DNA from: an uncultured Clostridia bacterium
Lineage (GTDB): Bacteria; Bacillota; Clostridia; Christensenellales; Aristaeellaceae
Assembly: GCA_946536315.1 (NCBI GenBank)
Contig: CAMNEH010000012.1
Span: 1-41,975 of the forward strand
Direction of reading: 5' to 3'
Length of the DNA stretch: 41,975 nucleotides
Shown: piece after piece, positions 31,825-40,145 of the stretch
How positions within the stretch are numbered: the first letter of the stretch is position 1
How the letters are laid out: each line of letters starts with the position of its first letter
Made by a program: the position numbers and the translations under genes
Notes under the pieces: generated by a model
What the model was told of the DNA's origin: nothing
Databases searched by the model: none
The model's input: the letters and a program-made list of their open reading frames with translations, nothing else

Positions 31825-33978
31825 TTGCTGATACGCTGCGAATCGTGCGGGAAACCGGTATACACCGCCAGCCAACATGGCATGGCGGAGTGCGGGTACT
31901 GCTATGCCCAGAACCGGCTGACCGCCAGCCAGACGGCATTGCTCCCCGAAGCGCTGGACTGGCGGCAGCCGCTGTATGACTGCCTGACGGAAGGGACGGC
32001 TGACGCGTCTGCCGAGCGCTGGCTGCTGTTCCTGGGCGGGTACAGGGACGCCGCGCAGAAGCTGTCCGAAGTCAAAGAAGCGCGGCGCCGGGCGGCGGAA
32101 GCCGAACTGCGCCGCAGGGAAGATATCTATCAGCAAATCCGGGACCTTTCGACGGAAACGGCGGAATGGAAGGAGGCCAGCGTGCTCGCCTTTCTGCTGA
32201 CGACCATCCCTGAGGACGCGGTGGACCGCGGGATGGCGGCGCTGCTGAAGACCAAGCAGGACCGGATCCGCAACCGGACGACGCTGGAGAAAATCCGGAC
32301 GCTGCGGAGCGGCATCGCAGGGTCCGATCAGCTGCGTCAGCTGGAGGTCATTCTCGGCGAGCTGACGCCGCTCGCCGACTTCCCGGAAGCGCTGGCCGCG
32401 ATCGGTGAGGCGCAGACACGCAAAAGCGAGCTGCTCCGCCTTCAGATGGAGCGTGAAAAAGCGCTGGCCCGGGCCAGGCGAAGGCGGGTGTGCCGCCTGT
32501 GGGCCGCAGGGGCCGCGGCGCTTCTGACGGCGGCGCTGCTCATCGCGCTGTCGTGGCACGTGTGGCAGCCCCGACAGCTGGCCTCGGCGCGGACGCTGGC
32601 GCAGGCGGAGCAGTACGAGGCCGCCGTCTCCGCGTATGCCGCGCTGGCCAACCGCTGGTTCTTCCCCAACCCGGACGTGCGCGCCGAGGCGCAGGCGTCG
32701 CTGCCGACCCTGCGCAGCGCCTGGGCGGACACCCTGGCCGCGGATGGGGATTGGGAATCCGCGATCCGGCAGTACCACCTTGCGGGAAATACTGAGGCCG
32801 AAAGGGCCGCGCGAAGCGCGTTCGCCGAAGAGCTGGAGCGTAACGGGGAGGAGGAGCGGGCGATCGCCCAGCTGAGGGAGGTCCCGGACAGCGACGCGCG
32901 CGTGGCGGCCCTGTACGCGCGGCTGACGCTGCGGGAATACAGCGCCGGCGACTATGCCGCCGCGGCGGAGCACGGCGCGAAAGCCGACGCCGCGCTGCTG
33001 GCCGCGGAGGGCGTGACGGCGGAAACGATCTACCGGGACTGGGGGCTGTCCCTCGCGGCGGAGGGAAACACGGAAGAAGCCATCCGGACGCTCGAAAAAG
33101 CGGGAAACAGCCCGGAGGTCCTTCTGAAACTGTCAGAACTCCGCGCCGCGCTTGACGATGAACGCAACCGACGGACCCTGCAGCGCTGGGCGGAAGCGAT
33201 GCAAAACGGACAGGAGGAAGCGGCGTACAATGAGCTGCAGACCGCCGGCGCGGAAATCACCACAGTGGACGGACAATTGCGCTACTGGACCGCGCTCAGC
33301 AATGCCGGCGCGGACCTGACAAGGGTGTTTCCCGACGGCGCGCTGGTCACGGACCTGACCCGCCCGGAAATGACGCCGGCGGAAGCGGACGCGATCGACA
33401 CCAGCCGGCCGCTGGTGCTGATCCGCCGGGAAAAGGATTATATGATTTCGATGTCCTACAGCCTGAGCAAGAGCTGGCCGCTGCATGATGACAGCGCGGC
33501 GGCCTTTCAGTGGCGGCTGATGCCGGAATACTGGCTGCGGCTGCCGGCGGAACGCCGGGCGTCCAGCCTGGCGGACTGCACCTGTATCCTGCTGACGGAC
33601 CTGACCTACCGGTATCTGGGAAATACGCTGCGCAACACCCTGTCATGGGATTTTATCTCCACCATAAGCCGCACCGGTTTCAACTCCCGTATACGGACAA
33701 CCCCCTGGAAGAAGTTTTCGGGCATCGGCAGCTTTCCCACATTTTCCGCCGTATCGCGGCTGATGCTGTGGGCGCCGGGCGACAACCACGCCGCCCTCCT
33801 GAACGAGCGGGAAAAGAACCCGCCGAAGTACCGCGAGACCATTGACTTTACCTCATACCTCAGCATGAATTCAACAGCCAGCAATCTGGGCCTTTCAGGC
33901 AGCTTTGACAGCGCGTGGACGTCCCTGGCCCTGGAGGAGGCGTTTTCGGACATCTTGAACAAGGAGAGCGCGCCATGA
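31825..33978 (+). CDS. zinc-ribbon, single-pass membrane protein with TPR-like repeats
   Basis: 717 residues. An N-terminal zinc ribbon has C5-E-S-C8 and C23-G-Y-C26. Residues about 75-220 are helical and charged, possibly coiled coil. One membrane segment lies at about 224-246 (LWAAGAAALLTAALLIALSW). From about 250 to 460 there are TPR-like helical repeats (for example YEAAVSAYAALANRW, GDWESAIRQYHLAG, GNTEEAIRTLEKAG). The C-terminal 240 residues form a domain I do not recognise. With basic residues before the membrane helix, the zinc ribbon is likely cytosolic and the TPR part outside (inference). The start is a TTG at 31825 with GGAGG 7 nt before it. Its stop overlaps the J-like gene (ATGA). 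Confidence 0.83.
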   Translation: MLIRCESCGKPVYTASQHGMAECGYCYAQNRLTASQTALLPEALDWRQPLYDCLTEGTADASAERWLLFLGGYRDAAQKLSEVKEARRRAAEAELRRREDIYQQIRDLSTETAEWKEASVLAFLLTTIPEDAVDRGMAALLKTKQDRIRNRTTLEKIRTLRSGIAGSDQLRQLEVILGELTPLADFPEALAAIGEAQTRKSELLRLQMEREKALARARRRRVCRLWAAGAAALLTAALLIALSWHVWQPRQLASARTLAQAEQYEAAVSAYAALANRWFFPNPDVRAEAQASLPTLRSAWADTLAADGDWESAIRQYHLAGNTEAERAARSAFAEELERNGEEERAIAQLREVPDSDARVAALYARLTLREYSAGDYAAAAEHGAKADAALLAAEGVTAETIYRDWGLSLAAEGNTEEAIRTLEKAGNSPEVLLKLSELRAALDDERNRRTLQRWAEAMQNGQEEAAYNELQTAGAEITTVDGQLRYWTALSNAGADLTRVFPDGALVTDLTRPEMTPAEADAIDTSRPLVLIRREKDYMISMSYSLSKSWPLHDDSAAAFQWRLMPEYWLRLPAERRASSLADCTCILLTDLTYRYLGNTLRNTLSWDFISTISRTGFNSRIRTTPWKKFSGIGSFPTFSAVSRLMLWAPGDNHAALLNEREKNPPKYRETIDFTSYLSMNSTASNLGLSGSFDSAWTSLALEEAFSDILNKESAP

Positions 33979-34643
33979 CGGACCTGATCAGCCAGTATCA
34001 GCAGCACCCGTTCCGCGTGCTCGGCGCCGCGCCCCGGAGCACCCGGGAGCAGCTGATCACCCTTCAGACCGAGGCGGCCCTGTTCGGCCAGGCGGAGGCG
34101 GCGGAAACCGCTTTATCCGCGCTGCTGCATCCCGACCACCGGCTGAAGGCGGAGATGACCTGGTTCCCCATGACGCCGGATGATGAGATCCGGGCGCTGT
34201 TCAGCTATGTGGAACACGGCTGGTCATCCGGCCCGCCGCCTGTCCTGCGGGGGGCGTCGTTTCTGGCGCTGTTCAATCACCTCCGCCTGTGTATGGCCAG
34301 GCTGCCCCTGCGCGGGGAAAACGAGCTGACCGCCGCGCTGCACAGCCTGGCGGTCACCGCGGACGCGCTGCTGCCCCGGCAGGTCATGTGGGAGCTGAAC
34401 GAAGACCGGAAGATATCCGGCTTTCCCCTGATCACCTCGCTGAATACGGTGGATACGCAGCTGGCAGCGCTGCTCAGGGACACGGTGACCGCGGTGCTGA
34501 GCAAAAGCCCCGTGCCATTTCAGGGCAGCGCCGCTGAGCGACTCGCCCAGCGCCTGAAAAAGGAATGCGACAGTCCGTCTTCGCCCTGGCACAACAGCTA
34601 CCTGCTGCGCATTGCCTCCGATACGCTCCTGACCACGCGATGA
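33975..34643 (+). CDS. J-like co-chaperone protein
   Basis: 222 residues. The N-terminus QHPFRVLGAAPRSTREQLITLQTEA resembles the NPFRVLG-x3-xAS-x-x-EI start of divergent J-domain proteins, followed by a segment LLHPDHRLKAEMTWF that resembles the DP-x-x-R-L-x-x-E-x-x-WF element of that group. The canonical HPD tripeptide in the helix II/III loop is not at its usual place, although HPD occurs by position in the later element. The remainder is helical without recognisable domains. The start ATG at 33975 overlaps the previous stop. As last gene of the Hsp70 operon it probably recruits the Hsp70-like protein (inference). Confidence 0.75.
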   Translation: MTDLISQYQQHPFRVLGAAPRSTREQLITLQTEAALFGQAEAAETALSALLHPDHRLKAEMTWFPMTPDDEIRALFSYVEHGWSSGPPPVLRGASFLALFNHLRLCMARLPLRGENELTAALHSLAVTADALLPRQVMWELNEDRKISGFPLITSLNTVDTQLAALLRDTVTAVLSKSPVPFQGSAAERLAQRLKKECDSPSSPWHNSYLLRIASDTLLTTR

Positions 34644-34669
34644 GCGGATCACAAAAATCAAATTTCCTG

Positions 34670-34698
34670 TTGACATCCGCAGCGTCATCCGTTATAAT
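34670..34698 (+). promoter_or_regulatory. consensus sigma-A promoter of cysK
   Basis: TTGACA at 34670-34675, exactly 17 nt, TATAAT at 34693-34698: a full consensus promoter, the strongest in the window. Such a promoter normally needs a repressor, and a perfect inverted repeat lies directly after it. Confidence 0.9.
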
Positions 34699-34705
34699 CG
34701 TTCCA

Positions 34706-34724
34706 ACCTACAGGGTAAGTAGGT
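34706..34724 (+). promoter_or_regulatory. candidate cysteine-responsive operator at cysK
   Basis: Perfect inverted repeat ACCTAC-N7-GTAGGT covering the expected transcription start, between the -10 box and the ribosome binding site. An Rrf2-type (CymR/IscR-like) repressor is a plausible ligand by analogy with cysteine genes of Firmicutes, but no regulator gene is in the window. Confidence 0.6.
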
Positions 34725-34743
34725 AAAAAGGAGGAAGCAGCAG

Positions 34744-35682
34744 ATGGGGAAAATATATCAGGACCTGACGGAGCTGGTCGGGCGCACGCCGCTGGTGGAG
34801 CTGGGACACATTGAACGGCAGGAAGGGCTGAAGGCACGGCTGCTGGCGAAGCTGGAGTATTTCAATCCCGCGGGATCGGTGAAGGACCGCATTGCGAAGG
34901 CGATGATTGAGGACGCGGAGCGCACCGGCAGACTGAAGCCGGGCGCGGTCATCATTGAACCGACCAGCGGCAATACCGGCATCGGCCTGGCGGCGATGGC
35001 GGCCGCCAAGGGCTACCGTATCATCATCACCATGCCGGAAACCATGAGCGTCGAGCGCCGGCTGCTGATGCAGGCGTACGGCGCGGAGCTGGTGCTGACG
35101 GAAGGCGCGAAGGGCATGAAGGGCGCGATCGCCAAAGCGGAGGAGCTGGCGAAGGAGATTCCCAACAGCTTCATTCCCGGACAGTTCGTCAATCCGGCCA
35201 ACCCGGAAGCGCACCGCCAGACCACCGGCCCGGAAATTTACGCGGATACCGACGGTGAGGTGGACATTTTCGTTGCCGGCATCGGCACCGGCGGCACCAT
35301 CACCGGCGTCGGCGAATACCTGAAGGGCGTCAAGCCCGGGGTGAAGGTGATCGCGGTCGAGCCGTCGGCCTCCGCCTTTTTGTCCACGGGCAAGGCGGGC
35401 GCGCACAAGATTCAGGGCATCGGCGCGGGCTTCGCGCCGGACGTGCTGAACCAGAAGATCTATGATGAAATCCTGCCCGTCAGCAATGAGGACGCCTTCG
35501 CCTTCGCCCGTCTGATCAGCCGGACCGAGGGCATCCTGGTCGGCATTTCCTCCGGCGCGGCCCTCTGCGCCGCCATTCAGGCCGCGAAGCGGCCCGAAAA
35601 CGAAGGCAAGACCATCGTCGCGCTGCTGCCGGATACGGGCGAGCGGTACCTTTCCACCCCGCTTTTTGCCAGGAATGATTGA
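34744..35682 (+). CDS. cysK: cysteine synthase (O-acetylserine sulfhydrylase)
   Basis: 312-residue PLP enzyme that makes cysteine from O-acetylserine and sulfide. The PLP lysine lies in NPAGSVKDR (about residue 46), the substrate loop is [11 protein letters not shown], the phosphate-binding loop is [10 protein letters not shown], and GISSGAAL near the C-terminus contacts the pyridine ring. Length is normal. GGAGG lies 9 nt before the ATG at 34744. It has its own consensus promoter with an inverted-repeat operator, and its stop codon overlaps the -35 box of the next promoter. No cysE gene is in the window. Confidence 0.97.
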   Translation: MGKIYQDLTELVGRTPLVELGHIERQEGLKARLLAKLEYFNPAGSVKDRIAKAMIEDAERTGRLKPGAVIIEPTSGNTGIGLAAMAAAKGYRIIITMPETMSVERRLLMQAYGAELVLTEGAKGMKGAIAKAEELAKEIPNSFIPGQFVNPANPEAHRQTTGPEIYADTDGEVDIFVAGIGTGGTITGVGEYLKGVKPGVKVIAVEPSASAFLSTGKAGAHKIQGIGAGFAPDVLNQKIYDEILPVSNEDAFAFARLISRTEGILVGISSGAALCAAIQAAKRPENEGKTIVALLPDTGERYLSTPLFARND

Positions 35683-35708
35683 CAACGCGCATCGTCCGGT
35701 ATTACAAT
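35679..35708 (+). promoter_or_regulatory. sigma-A-type promoter of the barstar gene
   Basis: TTGACA at 35679-35684 (overlapping the cysK stop), 18-nt spacer, TACAAT at 35703-35708. The predicted start near 35715 is only a few bases before a terminator-like hairpin. Confidence 0.75.
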
Positions 35709-35718
35709 AGCGTACAAG

Positions 35719-35759
35719 ACGGGCGGCCGACGGTGATCCCGATCGGCCGTCCGTGTTTT
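35719..35759 (+). terminator. intrinsic terminator or attenuator ahead of barstar
   Basis: A 12-bp stem with one G-T wobble (ACGGGCGGCCGA at 35719-35730 with TCGGCCGTCCGT at 35743-35754), a 12-nt loop and a GTTTT tail. It would end cysK transcription but also lies in the leader of the barstar transcript. Confidence 0.82.
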
Positions 35760-35780
35760 GCGGTATAAGGAGGCGACTGG

Positions 35781-36035
35781 ATGTATATACTGGACGGCGC
35801 CATGATGGACAGTCCCGCGCGCGCGCACGCGCATCTGCAGGAGGCGCTCGGCTTTCCATCCTATTATGGGCGGAATCTGGACGCCCTGTACGACTGCCTG
35901 ACCGAGCTGACCGGCGAGATCCGGCTGTACCACGCAGCGGAGATGCGCCGCAGCCTGGAGGCCTACGCGGACAGGCTGCTGCGCGTGCTGCGCGACGCCG
36001 CGTCCGACCGGCTGACCGTCACGCTGATCGACTGA
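35781..36035 (+). CDS. barstar-family ribonuclease inhibitor (orphan)
   Basis: 84 residues. The segment LGFPSYYGRNLDALYDCLTE aligns with the most conserved part of barstar (LP-x-YYG-x-NLDALWDCLT), whose Tyr and Asp residues plug the active site of barnase-type RNases. The N-terminus MYILDGAMMDS and the C-terminal strand LTVTLID also fit. No barnase-like gene is adjacent. GGAGG stands 7 nt before the ATG at 35781. It may protect against RNases delivered by other cells or have a metabolic role; this cannot be decided here. Confidence 0.9.
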   Translation: MYILDGAMMDSPARAHAHLQEALGFPSYYGRNLDALYDCLTELTGEIRLYHAAEMRRSLEAYADRLLRVLRDAASDRLTVTLID

Positions 36036-36078
36036 CGAAGTCCCGGCGAGGCCGCTGCACAACCCTGGGCGGGAAAAT

Positions 36079-36122
36079 GGAGCTTATGACCACTGATGTG
36101 GTGAAAAAGCTCCGTTTTTTTT
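36079..36122 (+). terminator. rho-independent terminator after barstar
   Basis: GGAGCTT at 36079-36085 pairs with AAGCTCC at 36107-36113; an inner ACCAC/GTGGT stem closes the loop. A run of eight T follows. It separates barstar from the toxin-antitoxin operon. Confidence 0.9.
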
Positions 36123-36165
36123 ATCAAAGATACTCTGTATCGCTGAAGACGCTTCTTTGATGCTG

Positions 36166-36205
36166 CAAATTTGATGTTGAATTTGAGACAAAACTATGCT
36201 ATATT
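36166..36205 (+). promoter_or_regulatory. promoter and operator of the toxin-antitoxin operon
   Basis: TTGAAT at 36177-36182, 17-nt spacer, TATATT at 36200-36205. A perfect inverted repeat CAAATT-N8-AATTTG (36166-36171 and 36180-36185) overlaps the -35 box, the usual place for autorepression by an antitoxin complex. Confidence 0.65.
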
Positions 36206-36230
36206 CAGATTGCTGAAAGGGGGCGCTGAT

Positions 36231-36506
36231 ATGCCGAACATCCAACCTGTCTCAGAATTGAGGAATTATTCGTCATTGTTGGAGACTGTGACGCCTGGGT
36301 CGCCAGTTTATCTCACAAAAAACGGACATGGTGCATATGCGCTCGTTCATATCGAGGATCAGGAAGAGACGGAGAAAATGAAAGCAGCGCTGCGCTATAT
36401 GTGCGAGATGAACAAAGGTATTCGGGCCGGCGAAGAGGAAGGCTGGCTTTCTATTGATCAGATAAGAGCACATATGAAGGAGCGCCGCCGTGCAGTACAG
36501 GGTTGA
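36231..36506 (+). CDS. Phd/YefM-type (RelB-like) antitoxin
   Basis: 91 residues. MPNIQPVSELRNYSSLLETVTPGSPVYLTKNGHGAYALVHIED is the typical Phd/YefM DNA-binding N-terminal fold (start strand, S-E-L-R helix, V-x-LTKNG hairpin). The C-terminal half is charged and should wrap the toxin. The ATG at 36231 has AAGGGGG 8 nt upstream; an ATG at 36171 would precede the promoter. Overlaps the toxin gene by 17 bp. Base composition is lower in GC than the neighbouring genes, which suggests transfer. Confidence 0.9.
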   Translation: MPNIQPVSELRNYSSLLETVTPGSPVYLTKNGHGAYALVHIEDQEETEKMKAALRYMCEMNKGIRAGEEEGWLSIDQIRAHMKERRRAVQG

Positions 36507-36843
36507 ATATTCCCCTGAATTCCTTCGTGACCTGGATGAAATCTGGGTGTACATCTACCAGGAGTATCAGAACCCGGATGCGGCGGAACGGATCACAAAT
36601 GGAATTGTGGACACGACCGAGATCCTGCTCACCTTTCCGTATAGCGGCCGGGTCGTGTACTTACCTGGCGGCATGGATAGCGGGTATCGAATACTGGTCT
36701 TCGAAGGCTATGTTATTTCCTACAGAGTTTTTCAAGACGTGGTCCAGGTCACCCGAGCTGTGAGTTCTTTGCAAGACTATATGAGAGTACTGTTTCCATG
36801 GATTCGAAGATCAGGCAAAGACGATGATGATCAATCATCATGA
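36490..36843 (+). CDS. ParE/RelE-family toxin
   Basis: 117 residues. The sequence YSPEFLRDLDEIWVYIYQEYQNPDAAERI and the later FPYSGRVVYLPGGMDSGYRILVFEGYVISYRVF follow the RelE/ParE toxin fold, which acts either on mRNA at the ribosome (RelE) or on DNA gyrase (ParE). The family placement is clear but the target cannot be told; the P-x-SGR and Y-R-I/V-x-x-x-Y-x-I-x-Y-R pattern is rather ParE-like. The start is a GTG at 36490 inside the antitoxin gene, giving translational coupling. Confidence 0.9.
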   Translation: MQYRVEYSPEFLRDLDEIWVYIYQEYQNPDAAERITNGIVDTTEILLTFPYSGRVVYLPGGMDSGYRILVFEGYVISYRVFQDVVQVTRAVSSLQDYMRVLFPWIRRSGKDDDDQSS

Positions 36844-36901
36844 GCTTGATGTCAGGAATGATCTGCAGCCCGCATCCTTGCTATAGTGACCTGCGCGCGG
36901 G

Positions 36902-38662
36902 TCATTCCTGGCCCTTCAGGGCCTCGACCATGTCGATGCGGCGGTTTTTGCGGGCGACCATGAGGCCCACCAGCAGGGACACGCCGAAGGTGAGCAGCGT
37001 GCTGATGAGGTATGTGCCCGGACCGATGGCCAGATTGAACTCATACTCGCTGGCCAGCGCGGTGATCAGGTACTGCAGCACGCCGATGCCGGCGGGAATG
37101 CCGATGGCCACGCCCAGGACGGTGATGGCCATGTTCTGGCCGATGAGCAGGCGGCCGATGCGGCCGTCTTTGAAGCCGATGACCTTCAGCGTCGCCATTT
37201 CACGGTAGCGCTCGGTGTAGCTCATCACGCCCAGGTTGTAGAGCACCACGATGCCCAGCACCACCGCGGCGATCACCAGCAGCCAGATCATCATCACCAT
37301 GATTTCGGTGAAGGTATCGAAGGAATCCACAATGGCCTGGTGGGACTGGGTGTTGAGGACGCCCCGCCCGGCCTCGACGCCGGGCTCGTTGGTATAGACG
37401 GTGTTCACCCGGTATTCAAGCCCCAGACGGTCGGCGCAGACATCGGTCATGTATACGCTCTCGGTCAGGGCCTTGACCACGCCCGCCACGGGCAGGGTAT
37501 ATTGTTCGTCGCTGCCGTAGGGGGAGAAGGTCAGCGCGTCCCCCTCGGCCAGGCCGAAGGCCTTGGCGATGCGGCTGCAGATGTACACGCCTTCGTCCGT
37601 CAGCGCGGTGAGCCTCATCTCCGTATCCAGGAAGCGCACCAGCTGGTGAGGCAGGTGGTCCACCTCCAGGGCGTACGCCTCGCCGCCGATCTGGATGCTG
37701 GAGACCGCGCTCCAGTCGCCGGAGAGCGTCTCAGCCAGGGCGGCGGCCGCTTCGTTATCCAAAGCGTCCGTATCCAGGTTCACCCTGGTCTCATAGCCGA
37801 TGGCCTGATGATAGAACGCGTCCATGAACGCGTTCATGGTGTCCTGCATGCCCAGGCCGCCCACCAGCAGCACCATGCAGCCCACCACGCCGAACAGGGT
37901 CATGCCGGTGCGGGCCTTGTGCCGCAGCGCGTCGCGCAGGTTCCACTTCGCGCCGAAGCTCAGGCGGTCCCACAGGCGGGCGCGCTCCAGCAGGATGCGC
38001 CGCTGCCTGCGCGGCACGTAGGGCCGCAGGGCGTCCGCGGCGGTGCCGCGCAGCATGCTGCGCACGGAGAGCAGGCCGATCAGCAGCAGGAACAGGTTGA
38101 TCAGCACGAGCGCAATCCACACAAACAGCGGCGTGTGCAGCGACCAGTCCACCATGTCCATATACGTGCCCATGGAGCCGTCCGGATTCATGATGAACCA
38201 GCCCAGCCACCAGCCGAGCCCGATGCCCAGCGCCGTGCCGCACAGTCCGATGGCGAGCGCGTACACGCTGTAGTGCCGGGTGATGCGCCCGTCCTTGAAG
38301 CCCAGGGCCTTCAGCGTGCCGATCTGGGTCTTCTCGGAGGCGGTGATGCGGTGCATGGTGGTGACCATGGTCAGCACCGCGATGGCCAGGAACAGCACGG
38401 GCAGGATGGAGCCCATGGTCTTCCCCTCTTCGCTCTCGCCCATGGCCTCGGCATAGGAGACGGTGTCCTCCTTGCCCACGATCAGTGTGGTCGCGCCCAG
38501 CGCCTCGTTCACCAGGCCGGCAAATTCCGTCTTGCCCAGGCCGGTGCGCACGTTGATCTGGGGGTAGAATTCGACGAAAATCCTGCGCCGGAGCATGGTG
38601 GGGGAAATAAAGGCAAAGCCGTAGGTGCTGAAGTCGGGCATGAGCTGGGTCTCGTCCGGCAC
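36902..38662 (-). pseudogene. FtsX-like ABC permease, C-terminal part (frameshifted gene)
   Basis: 586 residues beginning at a GTG that is internal to the family. It contains most of the first FtsX membrane domain (SILPVLFLAIAVLTMVTTMHRI and the LKALGFKDGRI loop), a second extracellular domain and the second FtsX domain near the C-terminus, with the matching LKVIGFKDGRI loop. It lacks the N-terminal membrane helix and the first half of the extracellular domain, which lie in another frame just upstream. A single extra base near 38665-38680 (or a loss of two) would explain the break. No homopolymer run is there. It could be a genuine null allele or an assembly error. The intact protein would be about 755 residues and pair with the ATPase upstream. 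Confidence 0.8.
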
Positions 38663-39173
38663 GCAGATCAGACTCGCCCGCCTTGACCAGCCCCTTCACC
38701 GTGCCGGTCAGGGAAAAGCCGGAGTAGGTCACGGTCAGCTCGTCGCCCGGATGAATGCCGTTCTCCGCCGCGTAACGGTCGGACAGCCAGACGCCGTCCT
38801 GGCTTTCGGGGTCATACGCCTCGCCGCCGGTGAGCACAAAGCCGGATACGGCGGGGTTTTCCACCACGTTCAGGGCCAGGATGTCCGGCTCGTCCCTGAC
38901 GGAGACGTTGACCGCGAGCAGGCGCGTGGCGTCATCCACGCCGGGCAGGGCCAGGATCTTCTCCAGCTGCGCCCTGGAGAAACCCTTTTCGGAATAGATG
39001 CGGTAGTCGGCAAAGCCGGTCTCCTCAAAGGCCCTGGCGGTGTCCCGCTCGATGGTGTACCACTCCATATTGAAGCCAAGGAACACGCCGACGCCCAGCG
39101 CGATCATGATGACCATGGAGATGAACTGGGCGCGGTACCGTCCCATGGTGCGGATCATTTTGCGAAACAGCAT
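38663..39173 (-). pseudogene. FtsX-like ABC permease, N-terminal part (frameshifted gene)
   Basis: From the ATG at 39173 about 168 residues read as a permease N-terminus: a membrane helix (FISMVIMIALGVGVFLGF, about 17-34) and the start of the extracellular domain ending TVKGLVKAGES. The frame then continues as meaningless sequence to 37791, while the true protein continues one base shifted from ICVPDETQ. It starts 1 nt after the stop of the ABC ATPase gene, so the pair was one operon encoding a MacB/FtsX-type exporter. Confidence 0.78.
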
Positions 39174-39174
39174 A

Positions 39175-39879
39175 TCACCAGTCCACCTCTTCCACCTGCG
39201 CGGGATGCGCCTGGTTTTCGACGGACCGGATCCGTCCGCTCTTCACGCGGACCACCACGTCGGCGATCCGCGCGATATTCTGATTGTGGGTGACCACGAT
39301 GATGGTCTTGCCATAGGCGCGGGCCATGGTGAGCAGCACCTTCAGCACCACCGCGCCGGTCTCGGAATCCAGCGCGCCTGTGGGCTCGTCGCACAGCAGG
39401 ATTTCCGGGTTCTTGGCCAGCGCCCGGGCGATGGATACCCGCTGCTGCTCGCCGCCGGAGAGCTCCGCGGGGAACTTTTTCATGTGGTCGCCCAGGCCCA
39501 CCTCCTCCAGCATCTTCTCGGGGGACAGGGCCCGGGGGGCGATCTCCTTCACCAGCGCGACGTTTTCCAGCACCGTCAGCGTGGGGATCAGGTTGTAGGA
39601 CTGGAATACAAAGCCCACCTTCGCCGCGCGGTACTCGGCCAGCTGGTCCGCGCTCAGGCGGGAGATGTCCTGCCCATCCACCCGGATTGTGCCGCCGGTG
39701 GGGCTGTCCAGCCCGCCCAGCAGGTTCAGCAGCGTACTCTTGCCCGCGCCGCTGGGACCCAGGATCACGATCAGCCTGCCCTTGTCCAGGGTCAGATTGA
39801 CGCCGTCCAGCGCCTTTTGTTCATGGTCGCCGGTCTTGTACACCCGGGATACGTTCTCAAACTCCACCGCATGCTCCAT
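39175..39879 (-). CDS. ABC transporter ATPase, LolD/MacB type
   Basis: 234-residue nucleotide-binding subunit. Walker A is GPSGAGKST (about 41-49), Q-loop [10 protein letters not shown], signature LSGGEQQR, Walker [14 protein letters not shown] and H-loop VTHNQ. The sequence matches the LolD/MacB/FtsE-type group that works with FtsX-like permeases to move substrates out of or across the outer face of the membrane, often in peptide-antibiotic resistance. It is directly upstream of the permease. Transcribed from a TTGACA/TACAAT promoter with two similar inverted repeats downstream. The gene itself is intact although its partner is frameshifted. Confidence 0.95.
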   Translation of the reverse strand: MEHAVEFENVSRVYKTGDHEQKALDGVNLTLDKGRLIVILGPSGAGKSTLLNLLGGLDSPTGGTIRVDGQDISRLSADQLAEYRAAKVGFVFQSYNLIPTLTVLENVALVKEIAPRALSPEKMLEEVGLGDHMKKFPAELSGGEQQRVSIARALAKNPEILLCDEPTGALDSETGAVVLKVLLTMARAYGKTIIVVTHNQNIARIADVVVRVKSGRIRSVENQAHPAQVEEVDW

Positions 39880-39903
39880 GCCAACACGTCCTCATTTCCT
39901 GAT

Positions 39904-39921
39904 AGTTAGCGGCAACTAACT
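39904..39921 (-). promoter_or_regulatory. candidate operator 1 of the ABC exporter
   Basis: Perfect inverted repeat AGTTAG-N6-CTAACT, 25-42 bp upstream of the ATPase ATG. Same design as the second site at 39955-39970; the spacing and dyad suggest a TetR- or MarR-type regulator, not encoded in the window. Confidence 0.6.
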
Positions 39922-39954
39922 GTTACCCTGAAGGAAACGGGGCACACCGGTCTT

Positions 39955-40003
39955 GTTAGCCCCGTTTAACGGGTATTGTACGCGCTGTGCGGCCGCTTGT
40001 CAA
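39955..40003 (-). promoter_or_regulatory. promoter and candidate operator 2 of the ABC exporter
   Basis: TTGACA at 40003-39998, 17-nt spacer, TACAAT at 39980-39975. At 39955-39970 a GTTAG-N6-TTAAC dyad (one mismatch from operator 1) covers the expected transcription start. An 8-bp AACGGGGC/GCCCCGTT inverted repeat lies over the same region (about 39936-39967). Confidence 0.72.
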
Positions 40004-40145
40004 GGGCGCAACGCGGACTACAATACAGGATCCGGCGCAGCGGCGAGCCGGGCTGTTTGTTATTGAAACAGTGAAGGGTACTGGGCTTCATAGTGCGTTG
40101 TCAATTGCATCCCACGTCAGCATAAGCGGTTCAAGAAGCTCAATA

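Noticed and set aside
36853-36910. 9-bp inverted repeat CAGGAATGA / TCATTCCTG between the toxin and permease genes
   Set aside because: The 40-nt loop is long, there is no T-run, and one arm is simply the permease stop region; probably chance.
37791-38662. Continuation of the permease N-terminal frame beyond the frameshift
   Set aside because: The translated sequence loses all hydrophobic pattern and is Arg/Ala/His-rich, while the other frame carries the conserved FtsX domain.
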